NCBI GenBank assembly: GCA_965662685.1
Contig: CBFIIQ010000012.1
Coordinates: 1-64,000 of the forward strand
Direction of reading: 5' to 3'
Origin: Eutrophocola sp965662685
GTDB taxonomy: Bacteria; Pseudomonadota; Gammaproteobacteria; Pseudomonadales; Pseudohongiellaceae
DNA length: 64,000 nucleotides
Each line of letters opens with the position of its first letter. Within the stretch, counting starts at the first letter, position 1. Positions 55,184 through 64,000 of the stretch are shown here, piece after piece. The position numbers and the translations under genes were made by a program. The notes beneath the pieces are model-generated. The model was not told the origin of the DNA, searched no databases, and worked only from the letters and a program-made list of their open reading frames with translations.

Positions 55184-56797
55184 TTAATAGGAATAATAAT
55201 AGCGGGCTTGCAAAGTGTCTTCCGTCAAAAGTGAATCATTGGCAAATCTGGGGCGAAAAGTAGTAGAGCTTTTTAAAAAACGTAATAACCTGTCTTGTAT
55301 TTCCTCTGTTGCAGTTGGGCTTTGGCGAAGAATTGAAATATATTGTGGCCGTCCAAAACGATTTATAGTCAGTTGAATATCTACCCAGCCCTGATAATCC
55401 AGTGGCAGATCTGCAGGAATGTTATGTGCTTCTCTGCTATAGCGATAGGTGATGAATTCCGGAATGGAGTCAGGGAAAGTCGGACTAAATAAAGCGTCGA
55501 TGTCCTGCTGATCAACACCCTGGCTTTGAAATTCAGTATAGGCATCCTCATAGATACCCAGCGCCACCGTGCGTTTTTTGAAAGTCAGTTGCCAGTCACC
55601 AAGCTCAATCTTGGCCTTGGCAATTTCTTTCGGAGTGGTATTTTCCATTTGGTACAAATATTCGAGTCGTCTTTCAAGAGACTGTCTGCCATGACGATAA
55701 CCCATGGAATTGGATGAAATTCTTGATGACGTTTCATAAAAGCCAGGTGGAGAATTTAATGAAGGGGAGTCACTGCTACTACTAAAAGTATTCATCGTCA
55801 CCCCGAGATTAGTGGCAAAAAAATAGTTTGTTAATGCCAACCTTTTTTCCATCTCGACTATTCTTGGATCATTAAAACCATAATTTTTCAGTAAGATCTG
55901 GATAATGGTTCTATACATAACCTGGGCATTAGCCAGTCGCGACATTCTGAAATCTTCGGCTCCAATTGAATTGCTGACCTTGTTTTCGGCAAAGGCCCTG
56001 GAATCTGCTCCATAGTTAAGCCCGGGATTAGTAATCAGTCTTGAGTCAAACGCATAAATATTCCATTCAGCATAATCAATCAGTGCGGGTAGCAGGCTCA
56101 CACTGGTATCGCCAAAGTTGCGTCTATTTAGTCTAAAAAGGTATTCCTGTTGTTGATCTGCTTCATATAAATCGCCAAGAGCGACAAGGCTGTGAATTTT
56201 TTCCTCAACTATTTCCTGTTGATCAAGATTATAAAGTCCAAGATTAACCCTGTTTACATGGAGAGCCTGATCCAGATATTCCAGTGCTTGTTCATGCTCA
56301 TTTCGATTTTGGTGGAGTTTGCTTATGGCGACCAGTTCCTGGATCAGCGCGGGCGCATAAGCCCCACCATCAAGTTCCAATTCCTTGATGGATTCTTCAT
56401 AAGCGATAATGGAATTTTCCTCTGTAGTGATTTGGTTGTTATTTTCCTCGGCAATGCGGTTGAGTAAATATTCGGAAGCACTTATAACATTGTCGCCTTT
56501 GGGTAACGTCGTTAGTTCTGTCACAGTAACTTCAGTGATGACTTCATCCCCATTTAGGCTTTCTGATTCCCGCGTTTCGATTAATACCGGCTCGAAAATC
56601 AGGAAATCCAGATTTGTATCTTCCTGCGCAGAAATAATGGATGCAGCGGAAATTGCAAGGAGTGTGAATAAAACAGAGGAACAAAATTTTGAAAATTGTG
56701 CGCCCACCAAGGCTGCCCGAACAGCTGTCTGCTCTGATGTAAAGGAATGCCTTGTAGGTCTATTTAAATACATTATTGAATATTTGGTGTGTTGCAC
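55184..56797 (-). CDS. Exported TPR protein with TonB_C-like end (paralog 2)
   Basis: 537 residues. GTG 56797 is preferred because it lies 12 bases after the stop of paralog 3, with AGGA before it; ATG 56773 would drop eight residues. The signal is long, ending SAASIISAQ. It shares RVNLGLY, YAEWNIYAF and GDWQLTFKKRTVALGIYEDA with its neighbours, plus the C-terminal TTFRPRFAND and ARYYYSY. Its TPR part is longer than in paralog 1. Role unknown; see the finding on the trio. Confidence 0.75.
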   Translation of the reverse strand: MQHTKYSIMYLNRPTRHSFTSEQTAVRAALVGAQFSKFCSSVLFTLLAISAASIISAQEDTNLDFLIFEPVLIETRESESLNGDEVITEVTVTELTTLPKGDNVISASEYLLNRIAEENNNQITTEENSIIAYEESIKELELDGGAYAPALIQELVAISKLHQNRNEHEQALEYLDQALHVNRVNLGLYNLDQQEIVEEKIHSLVALGDLYEADQQQEYLFRLNRRNFGDTSVSLLPALIDYAEWNIYAFDSRLITNPGLNYGADSRAFAENKVSNSIGAEDFRMSRLANAQVMYRTIIQILLKNYGFNDPRIVEMEKRLALTNYFFATNLGVTMNTFSSSSDSPSLNSPPGFYETSSRISSNSMGYRHGRQSLERRLEYLYQMENTTPKEIAKAKIELGDWQLTFKKRTVALGIYEDAYTEFQSQGVDQQDIDALFSPTFPDSIPEFITYRYSREAHNIPADLPLDYQGWVDIQLTINRFGRPQYISILRQSPTATEEIQDRLLRFLKSSTTFRPRFANDSLLTEDTLQARYYYSY

Positions 56798-56809
56798 TAA
56801 TCCTGCTAA

Positions 56810-58414
56810 TTAATATGTGTAGTAGTAACGTACCTTTATATCAGATTGAGCTTCGGCTTCACCTGCAATAATTTTGGGTCTTACCTTTACTGTACTCAAG
56901 AGGTCCATCAGCCGATTTCTAACAAGGTTGTTGGTCTCTTCTGAGTAATTTTCAATTTTAATATTACGCAAATTTCCGTTTCTCTGTTTATTAAAGCTTA
57001 CATCAATATAACCTATATATGGTATATCCATGTCTTGCGGAATATTCTGAAAACTTCTGGTATCAGCATAGGTGATATATTCTGGAATAAACCGGGCCGG
57101 TTCTGGCGAAATAAATGCTGTAATTTGCTCTTCGGAGTAACCATTTGCCAGTAATATGTCACGAGCTTTACCGTAATACTGATTAGCTTTTTGACGGTTT
57201 TCGAAAGCTATATTCCAGTCTGCCAGTTGAATATACGCATTGGCCCCGGATTCCGGATTGGATTTTTTTTCAGGATCGTCAGAATTTTCAAGCTCAGCGG
57301 CGTATGCAAGCATGCTCTCACCAATATCTGTATTAGTCCGGCGAAAGTGTCGTGAAGATCGAAGCAAGCGACTGGAGGATGGCCTGATATTACTTCCCAC
57401 CATACTGTTACCAATAAATTTTTCCAGCTGCATTTTATATAGATGGGTAATGTTTGCTTTCTTTTCCAGCACTTGGATGTTGTCAGGATCACCTTCCAAA
57501 ATCGTATCATAGAGTTTTTCAGCTCTTTTTAGCCTGGGATCGATAAGTTGTTCAGCAGTAAATGATTGTAATCTGGCGCTTGCAGCACTATCAAAAAAAG
57601 CGGCTCGAGGAACAAACATTATCTCGTTGAACTGATCATCTTCGATGGCTACGAGTTCACCCCTGCGGAGCAAAGTTGCACCAATATTGGAAACGTTGCC
57701 AGAGGTTGCAAGTTCCTCTTCCTGGTAAAAATTAAGTCTGCGATAAGCCTCAACGTTCCATTCCGCCCATTCCAGGGCTGCTTCTGTTAAGGCCTCGCTG
57801 CCGGGTTCTAGATTTCGGGATATCAGGTAATACAGATATTCGTGATACTGATCGGCCTGGGAAAAGTTTCGAATGGACTTGTTAGCCGTAATAAGCTGCC
57901 TGACGGCTTCAGTCTGGGCCAGGGTATATAGCCCCTGATTGACCCTTTCGATATGCATGGTGTTTTCCAGAGCGTTGACAGCTTTTTCAAAGTCGCCTGC
58001 CTGCTGATAGAGCGCGCTAATGGAAAGATATTCCTGTGCCAGGCGCGATTCAAACGCGCCTCCATTTTCAATCAGCTTACTAATGCTGTTTTCATAGCGC
58101 TGAATGTCCTGAAACAACTCAATAGCCGACTCGGAGCTGGAAGGCGAGTTCGAGGGGGTTGGCGGGATGTGCGCCGAATTATTTCCTTTACCCGATGTAA
58201 GCAGAATTTCATCCGGGTTATCCTGGTAAACACCTTCAAAAAAAAGAGTCCCTAACTCATCTCTGGTCTGGGTGTAAGCAATTGCAGGTAGAAATGCATA
58301 AAGACAAATGATGGTGGGAAGAAGGGTTAATGGCGCAGGACGCAGCGCAGTCACAATTTGTCTTGTTGGCTGATAAAGTAAATGAATAAATTGGTTATAC
58401 AGCGTATTTAACAT
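56810..58414 (-). CDS. Exported TPR protein with TonB_C-like end (paralog 3)
   Basis: 534 residues. Hydrophobic signal (about 25-50) after a longer cytoplasmic start. It has RVNQGLY, LEWAEWNVEA and ADWNIAFENRQKANQYYGK in place of the shared repeats, and ends VRPKIIAGEA then VRYYYTY. It is the most diverged of the three in the C-terminal domain. As the first gene of the group, it probably holds the promoter upstream (58415-58699, no other gene seen). Confidence 0.75.
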   Translation of the reverse strand: MLNTLYNQFIHLLYQPTRQIVTALRPAPLTLLPTIICLYAFLPAIAYTQTRDELGTLFFEGVYQDNPDEILLTSGKGNNSAHIPPTPSNSPSSSESAIELFQDIQRYENSISKLIENGGAFESRLAQEYLSISALYQQAGDFEKAVNALENTMHIERVNQGLYTLAQTEAVRQLITANKSIRNFSQADQYHEYLYYLISRNLEPGSEALTEAALEWAEWNVEAYRRLNFYQEEELATSGNVSNIGATLLRRGELVAIEDDQFNEIMFVPRAAFFDSAASARLQSFTAEQLIDPRLKRAEKLYDTILEGDPDNIQVLEKKANITHLYKMQLEKFIGNSMVGSNIRPSSSRLLRSSRHFRRTNTDIGESMLAYAAELENSDDPEKKSNPESGANAYIQLADWNIAFENRQKANQYYGKARDILLANGYSEEQITAFISPEPARFIPEYITYADTRSFQNIPQDMDIPYIGYIDVSFNKQRNGNLRNIKIENYSEETNNLVRNRLMDLLSTVKVRPKIIAGEAEAQSDIKVRYYYTY

Positions 58415-58699
58415 AAATCAGTAATATTACATTGCAACAGAGCGCTTTCCAGTTTGTACTGCTATTTGATATTTTTGTGGCACTATCTTTTCAACTATAG
58501 TCTCAATTCCCGGAAGTACAAGTTAGCCATGCTGGCCGCAGGAAGAAATTGTTTGATAGAGCATAAGCATTATCCTGGCCTTGCTGACTTCTGCCAGATT
58601 GTATAGATGAGACCGATATTCATCCCCAATGTTACACCGGGAGACAAGAAAAACCAGCGCGTCAAGCCTTTGCGCTGAATACTATGTGGAGTGAGTAAA

Positions 58700-59383
58700 A
58701 TGAAAACAGTGGTTATTTCTGGCACAAATCGGGGTATTGGCCTTCAATTCGTTAAACAGTATCTCGCCTCCGGGTATCAGGTAAAAGCCTGCTGCAGAGA
58801 TCCGGACAAGGCTGAAGGCCTGCAGGCGCTGGCCTGTCCCGAGCTTCAGGTTCTACCCCTCGATGTAACGGATGCCCGCTCCATAGAACTGTTGCCAGGT
58901 CTGCTGACTGGCACGCCGATAAACCTGTTTATCAATAATGCCGGGGTCTATGGTGAGAGGCAGTCGCTGGACGAGGTTGAGGAACAGCAATGGCTTGAGG
59001 TATTCCGGGTAAATACTATAGCCCCACTTTTACTTACTCGTGTACTGTTGCCCTTGATGGATCGCGAAGCGCCAGGGAAGCTGGTGTATTTAAGTTCGAA
59101 AATGGGGTCCATTGAGGATAATTCAGGGGGTGGCATCTATATATATCGATCCTCAAAAACCGCTTTGAACCAGGTGATTAAGAGTCTCTCTATTGATCTT
59201 GCCAGTGAGGGTTTACTGGTTGCAGCCCTGCACCCCGGATGGGTGCAAACAGATATGGGCGGTCCCGGTGCCGATATTGATACTCTCACCAGCGTGACAG
59301 GCATGCAGGCAGTTATTGAAAGTCTCGATGCCTCGGGTAGCGGTGGCTTTTACAACTATGATGGCTCGACTATTCCCTGGTAG
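58700..59383 (+). CDS. Short-chain dehydrogenase/reductase
   Basis: 227 residues. The NAD(P) loop TNRGIGLQF, the NNAGVYG motif and the catalytic Ser-Tyr-Lys in YLSSK...YRSSKTALN are intact. ATG 58700 lies eight bases after GGAG; the in-frame GTG at 58691 overlaps that site. The C-terminal VAALHPGWVQTDMGG is typical of the C-factor-like subgroup. Substrate unknown. It stands alone, between the paralog trio and the DUF1552 gene. Confidence 0.93.
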   Translation: MKTVVISGTNRGIGLQFVKQYLASGYQVKACCRDPDKAEGLQALACPELQVLPLDVTDARSIELLPGLLTGTPINLFINNAGVYGERQSLDEVEEQQWLEVFRVNTIAPLLLTRVLLPLMDREAPGKLVYLSSKMGSIEDNSGGGIYIYRSSKTALNQVIKSLSIDLASEGLLVAALHPGWVQTDMGGPGADIDTLTSVTGMQAVIESLDASGSGGFYNYDGSTIPW

Positions 59384-59440
59384 TAAATATCGCGAAAAGC
59401 GCTTATAAGTCACGATATATGTAATAAAATAGCCTAAAAT

Positions 59441-59477
59441 CCTGAAACATGCTTTTTCTATAAAGGTATGTTTCAGG
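59441..59477. other. Long imperfect hairpin in the region before the DUF1552 gene
   Basis: CCTGAAACAT/ATGTTTCAGG forms a 10-base perfect stem with a 17-base loop that can add CTTT/AAAG pairs. It lies 58 bases after the SDR stop and lacks a T tract. The 390 bases from 59384 to 59774 hold this hairpin and no credible gene; an overlapping minus-strand ORF is not coding-like. Confidence 0.5.
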
Positions 59478-59774
59478 CGTGATCGTGACAAATCTTCCGT
59501 AATTGTTGTCCAATAGCCCAGAGCCGGTTTTACCAATGCCAGCGATCCTCAATTCTTCAGCTGTTGCAACCATCCAAAACCAGAAACGCCAGTAGTCGAT
59601 TCGAGTCAGGGGTCGGTTGCACATACTTATCATCCCAATGTTTTGCAAAGCCCCCTCATCAGGGCAGACCTGCCTGCACGCGATGCAAATGTTAAAAATG
59701 AAAACGCAGCATTTGTTAGAGATCAAATGGGTTTCAGTAAATTTGGTTTATAAAGTGCTATCGGAGGTCCAGAT

Positions 59775-61118
59775 ATGTTTATTTCCAAGAAATCATTGCC
59801 CAGAAGAACCTTTCTGAAGAGCGTTGGTGCCACCCTGGCTCTGCCAATGCTGGAATCCATGTTGCCTGCCTTTGCCTCGATGGCAATGGCCCAATCCCTG
59901 CAGCCGCAACGATTTACCGGAATTTTCATTCCCCATGGTGCTGCGCCAGGTTATTGGGAACCGGAAAGTACTGCGCCAGGGTTTGCCTATCCTTATATCT
60001 GGAAACCGCTGGAACACCTGAGGAAGCAGGTTGTGTTGACTTCCGGCATGTGGTCAAAATCTGCCGAGAATCCACCCGGCGTAACGGGGGCAGATCATTT
60101 TGTCGCCTCTGCTTTTCTGGCGGGTATCAAGCCGAAAAAAACCTCTGGTGCGGATGTGCAGGTAGGAACCACTATCGACCAGATTCTTGCCCGGGAAATT
60201 GGCCAGACCAACCTGCTGCCATCATTGCAGCTTGCCGTTGAAGACCCGGGATCCAATTCCACCAACTGTGGCGAAGGTTACAGCTGTGTATACACCAATA
60301 CTATTTCCTGGTCTTCACCAACACGCCCTCTGCCAATGGAAATTAATCCCCAGGTCGTGTTTGAACGCATGTTTGGTTCCGGCGGCAGTGCCCAGGAGCG
60401 AGCTCTGCGCAGAAAACAACAACGTAGCATTCTCGATTCAGTCACTGAAGATCTGGCCAAATTGAAAACGCAGGTAGCGGCGCCTGACCGTTTGCGCCTT
60501 GACCAATACTTTACAGATGTGCGTGAAATTGAAAGACGTCTGCAAATCGCCATGCAGAAATCTGATGCGGTTCCTTCCATGGCAGTGCCCTATGGCGTGC
60601 CGGAGTCATTTGATGAACATGTGAAATTGCAGTTTGATTTGCTGGCACTGGCTTTCCAGGCAGATATTACCCGCGTCGGTACATTGTTGATGGCGCGAGA
60701 CCTGACTGGACGTGTTTATCCCGAGTCAGGAACTGATGTCAGTTTTCATGGTGGTTCCCATCATGCGGAAGACCCTGGTCGTGTCGCCCAGTACGCCATT
60801 CTTAATCGTTACCATGCCAGCATGGTGGCTTATTTTGCTGACAAACTGAATTCCATCCAGGAGGGTGAAGGCACCCTGCTGGATAATTCTGTCACCCTTT
60901 ATGGATCAAACATGGGGAATTCCAATCAGCATTTGCATTACGACGTACCGATGGTTCTCGTGGGCGGAGCAGGTGGCAAGCTGAAAGGTGACAAGCACCT
61001 GGCCTTTGCAAGCAAAACCGTTCCCACCAGCAATATGTTGCTTAGCGTGCTCGATATGTTTGGTATTGAGGGTGACAGTTTTGGCGATTCGACGGGACGA
61101 CTGCCCGGTCTGGTATAA
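59775..61118 (+). CDS. DUF1552-family Tat-exported protein
   Basis: 447 residues. LPRRTFLKSVGATLALP is a Tat motif, cleavage near AMA. TGIFIPHGAAPGYWEP and RYHASMVAYFADKLNSI mark the DUF1552 family. Its ribosome site is strong (CGGAGG). The function is unknown; the family normally follows a DUF1592/DUF1587 planctomycete-cytochrome-type gene and precedes ankyrin or other partners. That upstream partner is missing here, while an ankyrin protein follows after 83 bases. Confidence 0.88.
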   Translation: MFISKKSLPRRTFLKSVGATLALPMLESMLPAFASMAMAQSLQPQRFTGIFIPHGAAPGYWEPESTAPGFAYPYIWKPLEHLRKQVVLTSGMWSKSAENPPGVTGADHFVASAFLAGIKPKKTSGADVQVGTTIDQILAREIGQTNLLPSLQLAVEDPGSNSTNCGEGYSCVYTNTISWSSPTRPLPMEINPQVVFERMFGSGGSAQERALRRKQQRSILDSVTEDLAKLKTQVAAPDRLRLDQYFTDVREIERRLQIAMQKSDAVPSMAVPYGVPESFDEHVKLQFDLLALAFQADITRVGTLLMARDLTGRVYPESGTDVSFHGGSHHAEDPGRVAQYAILNRYHASMVAYFADKLNSIQEGEGTLLDNSVTLYGSNMGNSNQHLHYDVPMVLVGGAGGKLKGDKHLAFASKTVPTSNMLLSVLDMFGIEGDSFGDSTGRLPGLV

Positions 61119-61201
61119 ATTCAAATTCTTGTAAACACCTCTTTAATTGTTGTTGCTGACAGAAATATATAACCACTTAAAAAACAGTAATTGGAAAGAT
61201 A

Positions 61202-62953
61202 ATGAAAATTACCAAGTTAGTTTTTTCGCTACTGCTGTCGTTTTTTCTATGTTCATTTGTGCTGGCACAAAGTGAGTTAACGGCAGCAGTGATGGTTGGT
61301 GAGGCCGGGACTGTAGAGCGTTTAATTCGCCAGGGAGCAGATATTAATGCCATAGAGCGCGATGGTACCAACGCCCTGCAGTGGGCAATTTATAATGAGA
61401 ATACTGCTATCGTGCGCAGTCTTTTGACTGCTGGTGCCGATCCCGAGGCCGCAAACCGTGAAGGTATGACACCACTGGTTCTTGCAGCCATGAGCGGCAA
61501 CGTTGAACTGGTCGAGATGTTGCTTGATGCCGGTGCTGGTGTTAATCGTACATTGGCTAATGGGGAGTCAGCCTTGATGATGGCTGCCCGCACAGGGAGT
61601 CTTGCCACCATGCAATTGATTCTGGATCGGGGTGCCGATATCAATGCTGTTGAAAATTTACGCGGTACTTCTGCGCTGATGTGGGCGGCGGCCAACAGGA
61701 ATGCGGCGGCGGTAAAACTGCTGCTTGAGAACGGTGCCAATATGGCCATGAACTCAGCTGATGCGCCTCCAGGCAGAAATCCCTACCTTGCCCCGACAGC
61801 GCGTAATCGTATCCGTGGCTTTTATCAGGGGGTGGGTCAGGGCGGAGACTTTGGTGCCCAGGGTGAGCTTGCCAACCAGGATCTGGAGTTAAGTATTACC
61901 CGGGAAGAAATGCTCGCCAGATTGCCTGAGCAACTGATTCAGGAGTTCGAGAATGAATTTGTTGAAGTCGGCGATTTTGGCGAGTCCATAAGTGCGGCTC
62001 CGGCCAAACAATGGGGTGGACTCACAGCATTACACTTTGCCGTGCGTGAGGGTGATCTGGATACCGTCAAGGTTCTGGTTGATGCAGGTGCTGATGTTAA
62101 TCAGGTCAGTGAATTTGGCTGGAGCCCTTTGCTTACAGCGACACAAAACCGCTATTACAGGATTGGCAAGTTTCTGCTGGAGCACGGGGCGAATCCAGAT
62201 ATTGCCAATGAGGGGGGCTGGAACCCGCTTTATATTGCTACCGATAATCGAAATATCGAAGGTGGCGACTATCCCACACGAAAGCCTGATATGCCCCATC
62301 TCGATTTCATCAAGTTGTTACTTGAAAATGGCGCTAATCCAAATCTGCGAATGGCATCAAGTACAGAAACCCGAACAATTTTTACTCATCAATGGTTACG
62401 TGAAGAAGGTGCCACGCCATTTCTGCGCGCCGCACAATCCAGTGATCTGGAATTGATGAAGCTGCTTCTGCAATACGGGGCCGACCCCAATATAAATACC
62501 AGCGTCGGTGTGACACCGTTGATGCTGGCAGCGGGTATTGCCTGGGTAGAAGGGGTAACCTTTGAATGGTCTGAGCAGGCAAACCGGGAAACCATCCAGA
62601 TGCTGATTGATCTGGGAAATGATGTGAATGCACAGGATCGCGAAGACGGGCGTAGCGCACTGATGGGTGCAGCCCACAAAGGTCGTAACTACGCAGTACA
62701 GATGTTGGTTGATGCCGGCGCGGATCTGTCATTAAGAGATATCGGCAGTCGCGATTCTGTTTACCAGTTGGCGGGAACTACCTGGCAGGCCATAGACTAT
62801 GCAGAGGGGCTGGTTCGTGTTGGCGTTCAGTCTGCTGAATCACACCCGGAAACGTCAGCACTGTTGCGTCGCTTGATGCTGGAGCGAGGACTGGAAGTGC
62901 CACCTGAAGGCAGAACACTGGATTCGATATGTGTCGTTGCTATCTGTAAGTGA
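61202..62953 (+). CDS. Exported ankyrin-repeat protein
   Basis: 583 residues with a signal peptide ending VLAQS. About ten ankyrin repeats fill residues 25-565, with typical GADINAIERDGTNALQWA and GADPNINTSVGVTPLMLAA units. A non-repeat insertion lies at about 185-260 (PGRNPYLAPTARNR and neighbours). The C-terminal Cys pair (SICVVAICK) could form a disulfide. It is cotranscribed with the DUF1552 gene and is probably its partner in the periplasm. A terminator follows. Confidence 0.88.
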   Translation: MKITKLVFSLLLSFFLCSFVLAQSELTAAVMVGEAGTVERLIRQGADINAIERDGTNALQWAIYNENTAIVRSLLTAGADPEAANREGMTPLVLAAMSGNVELVEMLLDAGAGVNRTLANGESALMMAARTGSLATMQLILDRGADINAVENLRGTSALMWAAANRNAAAVKLLLENGANMAMNSADAPPGRNPYLAPTARNRIRGFYQGVGQGGDFGAQGELANQDLELSITREEMLARLPEQLIQEFENEFVEVGDFGESISAAPAKQWGGLTALHFAVREGDLDTVKVLVDAGADVNQVSEFGWSPLLTATQNRYYRIGKFLLEHGANPDIANEGGWNPLYIATDNRNIEGGDYPTRKPDMPHLDFIKLLLENGANPNLRMASSTETRTIFTHQWLREEGATPFLRAAQSSDLELMKLLLQYGADPNINTSVGVTPLMLAAGIAWVEGVTFEWSEQANRETIQMLIDLGNDVNAQDREDGRSALMGAAHKGRNYAVQMLVDAGADLSLRDIGSRDSVYQLAGTTWQAIDYAEGLVRVGVQSAESHPETSALLRRLMLERGLEVPPEGRTLDSICVVAICK

Positions 62954-63000
62954 TAAAGGCAGTTACAGGTCGCAAGTTTCAAGTCACAAGTCATGGGTAG

Positions 63001-63032
63001 AAAGGGCAGGTTAGTGGATCTGCCCTTTTTTT
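63001..63032 (+). terminator. Rho-independent terminator after the ankyrin gene
   Basis: The stem AAAGGGCAG/CTGCCCTTT has a 10-base loop and T run to 63032. It lies 48 bases after the stop codon. Small direct repeats (AAGTTTCAAGTCACAAGTC) precede it. Confidence 0.9.
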
Positions 63033-63139
63033 GTTCGGAATCTTTGTTCCTGGTAACAGGATCAATTAGTGATAGAAATAAACTAAGATAATTAATAAAT
63101 TGATTTGTATTTATCTATCATTATTATTGAGGCCGTGCT

Positions 63140-63709
63140 TTATTCGCTGATCAGGTGCCGAATGGTAGGGTAGAACTGGGTAAAGGTGCCATTAAACTGG
63201 GCTTCAGCCATGTGGCATTGAACACATTCGCTGTTGTCTGGCAGTTTGGCTGATGCATTAACTGAGGTGTCTTCGGCGGAATACAGGAAAAACCCGCGTC
63301 CTTCTGTAAAAAGCTGGCTATCGATGATATGTATTTCTTTGGCCTGCAACTCTCCCTGCACAAAACCAGGTAACTGAGGGCTGGACTCTGCTGATGCAGC
63401 ATAAAAAGACAGCAGAAACATACTGCCATCGGCATACTCACCGTGATCGAGAAAATAGCGATAGGCAGTTGGTTCCATTTGCACAACGCCGATGATGCCG
63501 GGCTTGGCAGGATCAAAAGGGGTGTCACTGTATTCGCTACCCAGTGAGCTGCCCAGGTGAATCCACTCGTCGGTACGTTCGGGAAAAAACAATTCGTTGT
63601 TGTCGTATCTGGCTACACCAAGGTTTTCCTGGGCCTGCAATGCCGAACAAAAAACAAGAGCCAACGAGCCTAATAGGGAAACGTGTTTAGTGGAAAGGAA
63701 AGTCGTCAC
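63140..63709 (-). CDS. Cytochrome P460-family protein
   Basis: 189 residues: a signal peptide ending ALQAQ, then a beta-rich domain (DEWIHLGSSLGSEY is a family-type segment) with one haem site CVQCH at 162-166. P460 proteins bind haem cross-linked to Lys or Tyr and oxidise hydroxylamine or NO; whether this one is cross-linked cannot be told. It lies alone, converging on the ankyrin terminator. The other small cytochrome (21624) is a different fold. Confidence 0.85.
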   Translation of the reverse strand: MTTFLSTKHVSLLGSLALVFCSALQAQENLGVARYDNNELFFPERTDEWIHLGSSLGSEYSDTPFDPAKPGIIGVVQMEPTAYRYFLDHGEYADGSMFLLSFYAASAESSPQLPGFVQGELQAKEIHIIDSQLFTEGRGFFLYSAEDTSVNASAKLPDNSECVQCHMAEAQFNGTFTQFYPTIRHLISE

Positions 63710-63797
63710 GGTAAATGCTCCTTGGGTAAGCCAGAACTAGACTATCGATTGTATAGAATGTTGGCGCATGAATTAACCACTTTACCAAATGTGGCAA

Positions 63798-64000
63798 TCA
63801 GAGATGTTTTACCAGCAGCAATGCATCCCCGGTAAATTTAATCAGTGGGTGAGGCACGACGGGTTTTCGCATCACTTCTGTGAAGCCGCGTCGTAAATAG
63901 AATTTGTAAGCGATGATGTTGGCCTCAAACACAATGAGCGACATTTTTTGTAAGTGCTTTTGCCGACATTTGTTTTCAGCCATTGTCATTAATTCAGTAG
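63798..64000 (-). CDS. GNAT-family acetyltransferase, C-terminal part
   Basis: The frame stays open to the right edge, so the gene begins outside the window. The visible 67 or so residues hold the second half of the GNAT core: MSLIVFEANIIAYKFYLRRG, with the Asn-x-x-Ala and FY-RRGF elements that bind acetyl-CoA, then a short tail. The Met-like starts at 63989 and nearby are internal. Substrate unknown. Confidence 0.75.
   Translation of the reverse strand, partial: TELMTMAENKCRQKHLQKMSLIVFEANIIAYKFYLRRGFTEVMRKPVVPHPLIKFTGDALLLVKHL

Noticed and set aside
53504..58414. TonB energy transducers
   Set aside because: No membrane anchor followed by a Pro-rich linker; N-termini are signal peptides and long TPR regions intervene.
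59403..59726. Minus-strand ORF as a relic of a DUF1592 cytochrome gene
   Set aside because: No haem motif and no DUF1592 segment; wrong strand for the usual order.
1..64000. tRNA, rRNA, insertion sequences or prophage
   Set aside because: No cloverleaf, rRNA-like stretch, transposase, integrase or phage structural gene was recognised anywhere in the window.

Overview
The window is chromosomal DNA of a gammaproteobacterium. The evidence is a long housekeeping block whose order matches the Escherichia coli and Pseudomonas arrangements: spoT-rpoZ-gmk, yicC | rph-pyrE, slmA-argB-algC-coaBC | radC | rpmB-rpmG, and later mutM, a YfhL-type ferredoxin, coaD, rsmD and ftsY-ftsE-ftsX. A PQQ dehydrogenase, a molybdopterin aldehyde-dehydrogenase pair, DUF1552 and DUF6152 proteins and a sodium-dependent transporter fit a free-living, probably marine or aquatic heterotroph. 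That habitat is inference; no 16S or tRNA gene is present. A run of exactly 100 N shows a scaffolded draft assembly. Its flanks duplicate 77 bases, so the gap is probably false.

Layout. 0-7.5 kb: the start of a secreted protein with palindromic sites upstream, a PQQ/cytochrome c dehydrogenase (broken by the N run), then a two-gene signalling operon (HDOD histidine kinase plus REC-PAS-GGDEF-EAL regulator). 7.5-20.3 kb: the stringent-response, nucleotide, coenzyme A and ribosomal-protein block; dut is missing from its usual place. 20.4-36.3 kb: ubiX, small envelope genes and a long colinear minus-strand cluster. 36.7-38.7 kb: an orphan HyuA-type gene. 38.9-47.7 kb: mutM, coaD, a transporter, rsmD and ftsYEX; rpoH does not follow ftsX. 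47.8-64 kb: accessory metabolism and secreted proteins, namely a multicopper oxidase, tag, an IorAB-like oxidoreductase, three tandem TPR/TonB_C-like paralogs, an SDR, a DUF1552 protein, an ankyrin protein, cytochrome P460 and a partial GNAT.

The strongest candidate for an undescribed system is the cluster at about 22.3-36.3 kb. It combines a MotA/TolQ/ExbB channel, two paralogous VWA proteins whose N-terminal membrane segment carries an ExbD/MotB-like Asp, a degenerate Hsp70/actin-fold protein with an FHA-like tail, a small acidic exported protein, a PEGA-repeat plus FGE-like protein, a TPR membrane protein, several lipoproteins (one extremely Ser-rich) and a lipoprotein M48 protease. My inference is a proton-driven envelope machine in which VWA domains replace the usual peptidoglycan-binding partner. 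No nuclease or helicase is present, so it does not look like Zorya defence.

The second unusual locus is the tandem trio of secreted TPR proteins with TonB_C-like ends at 53.5-58.4 kb.
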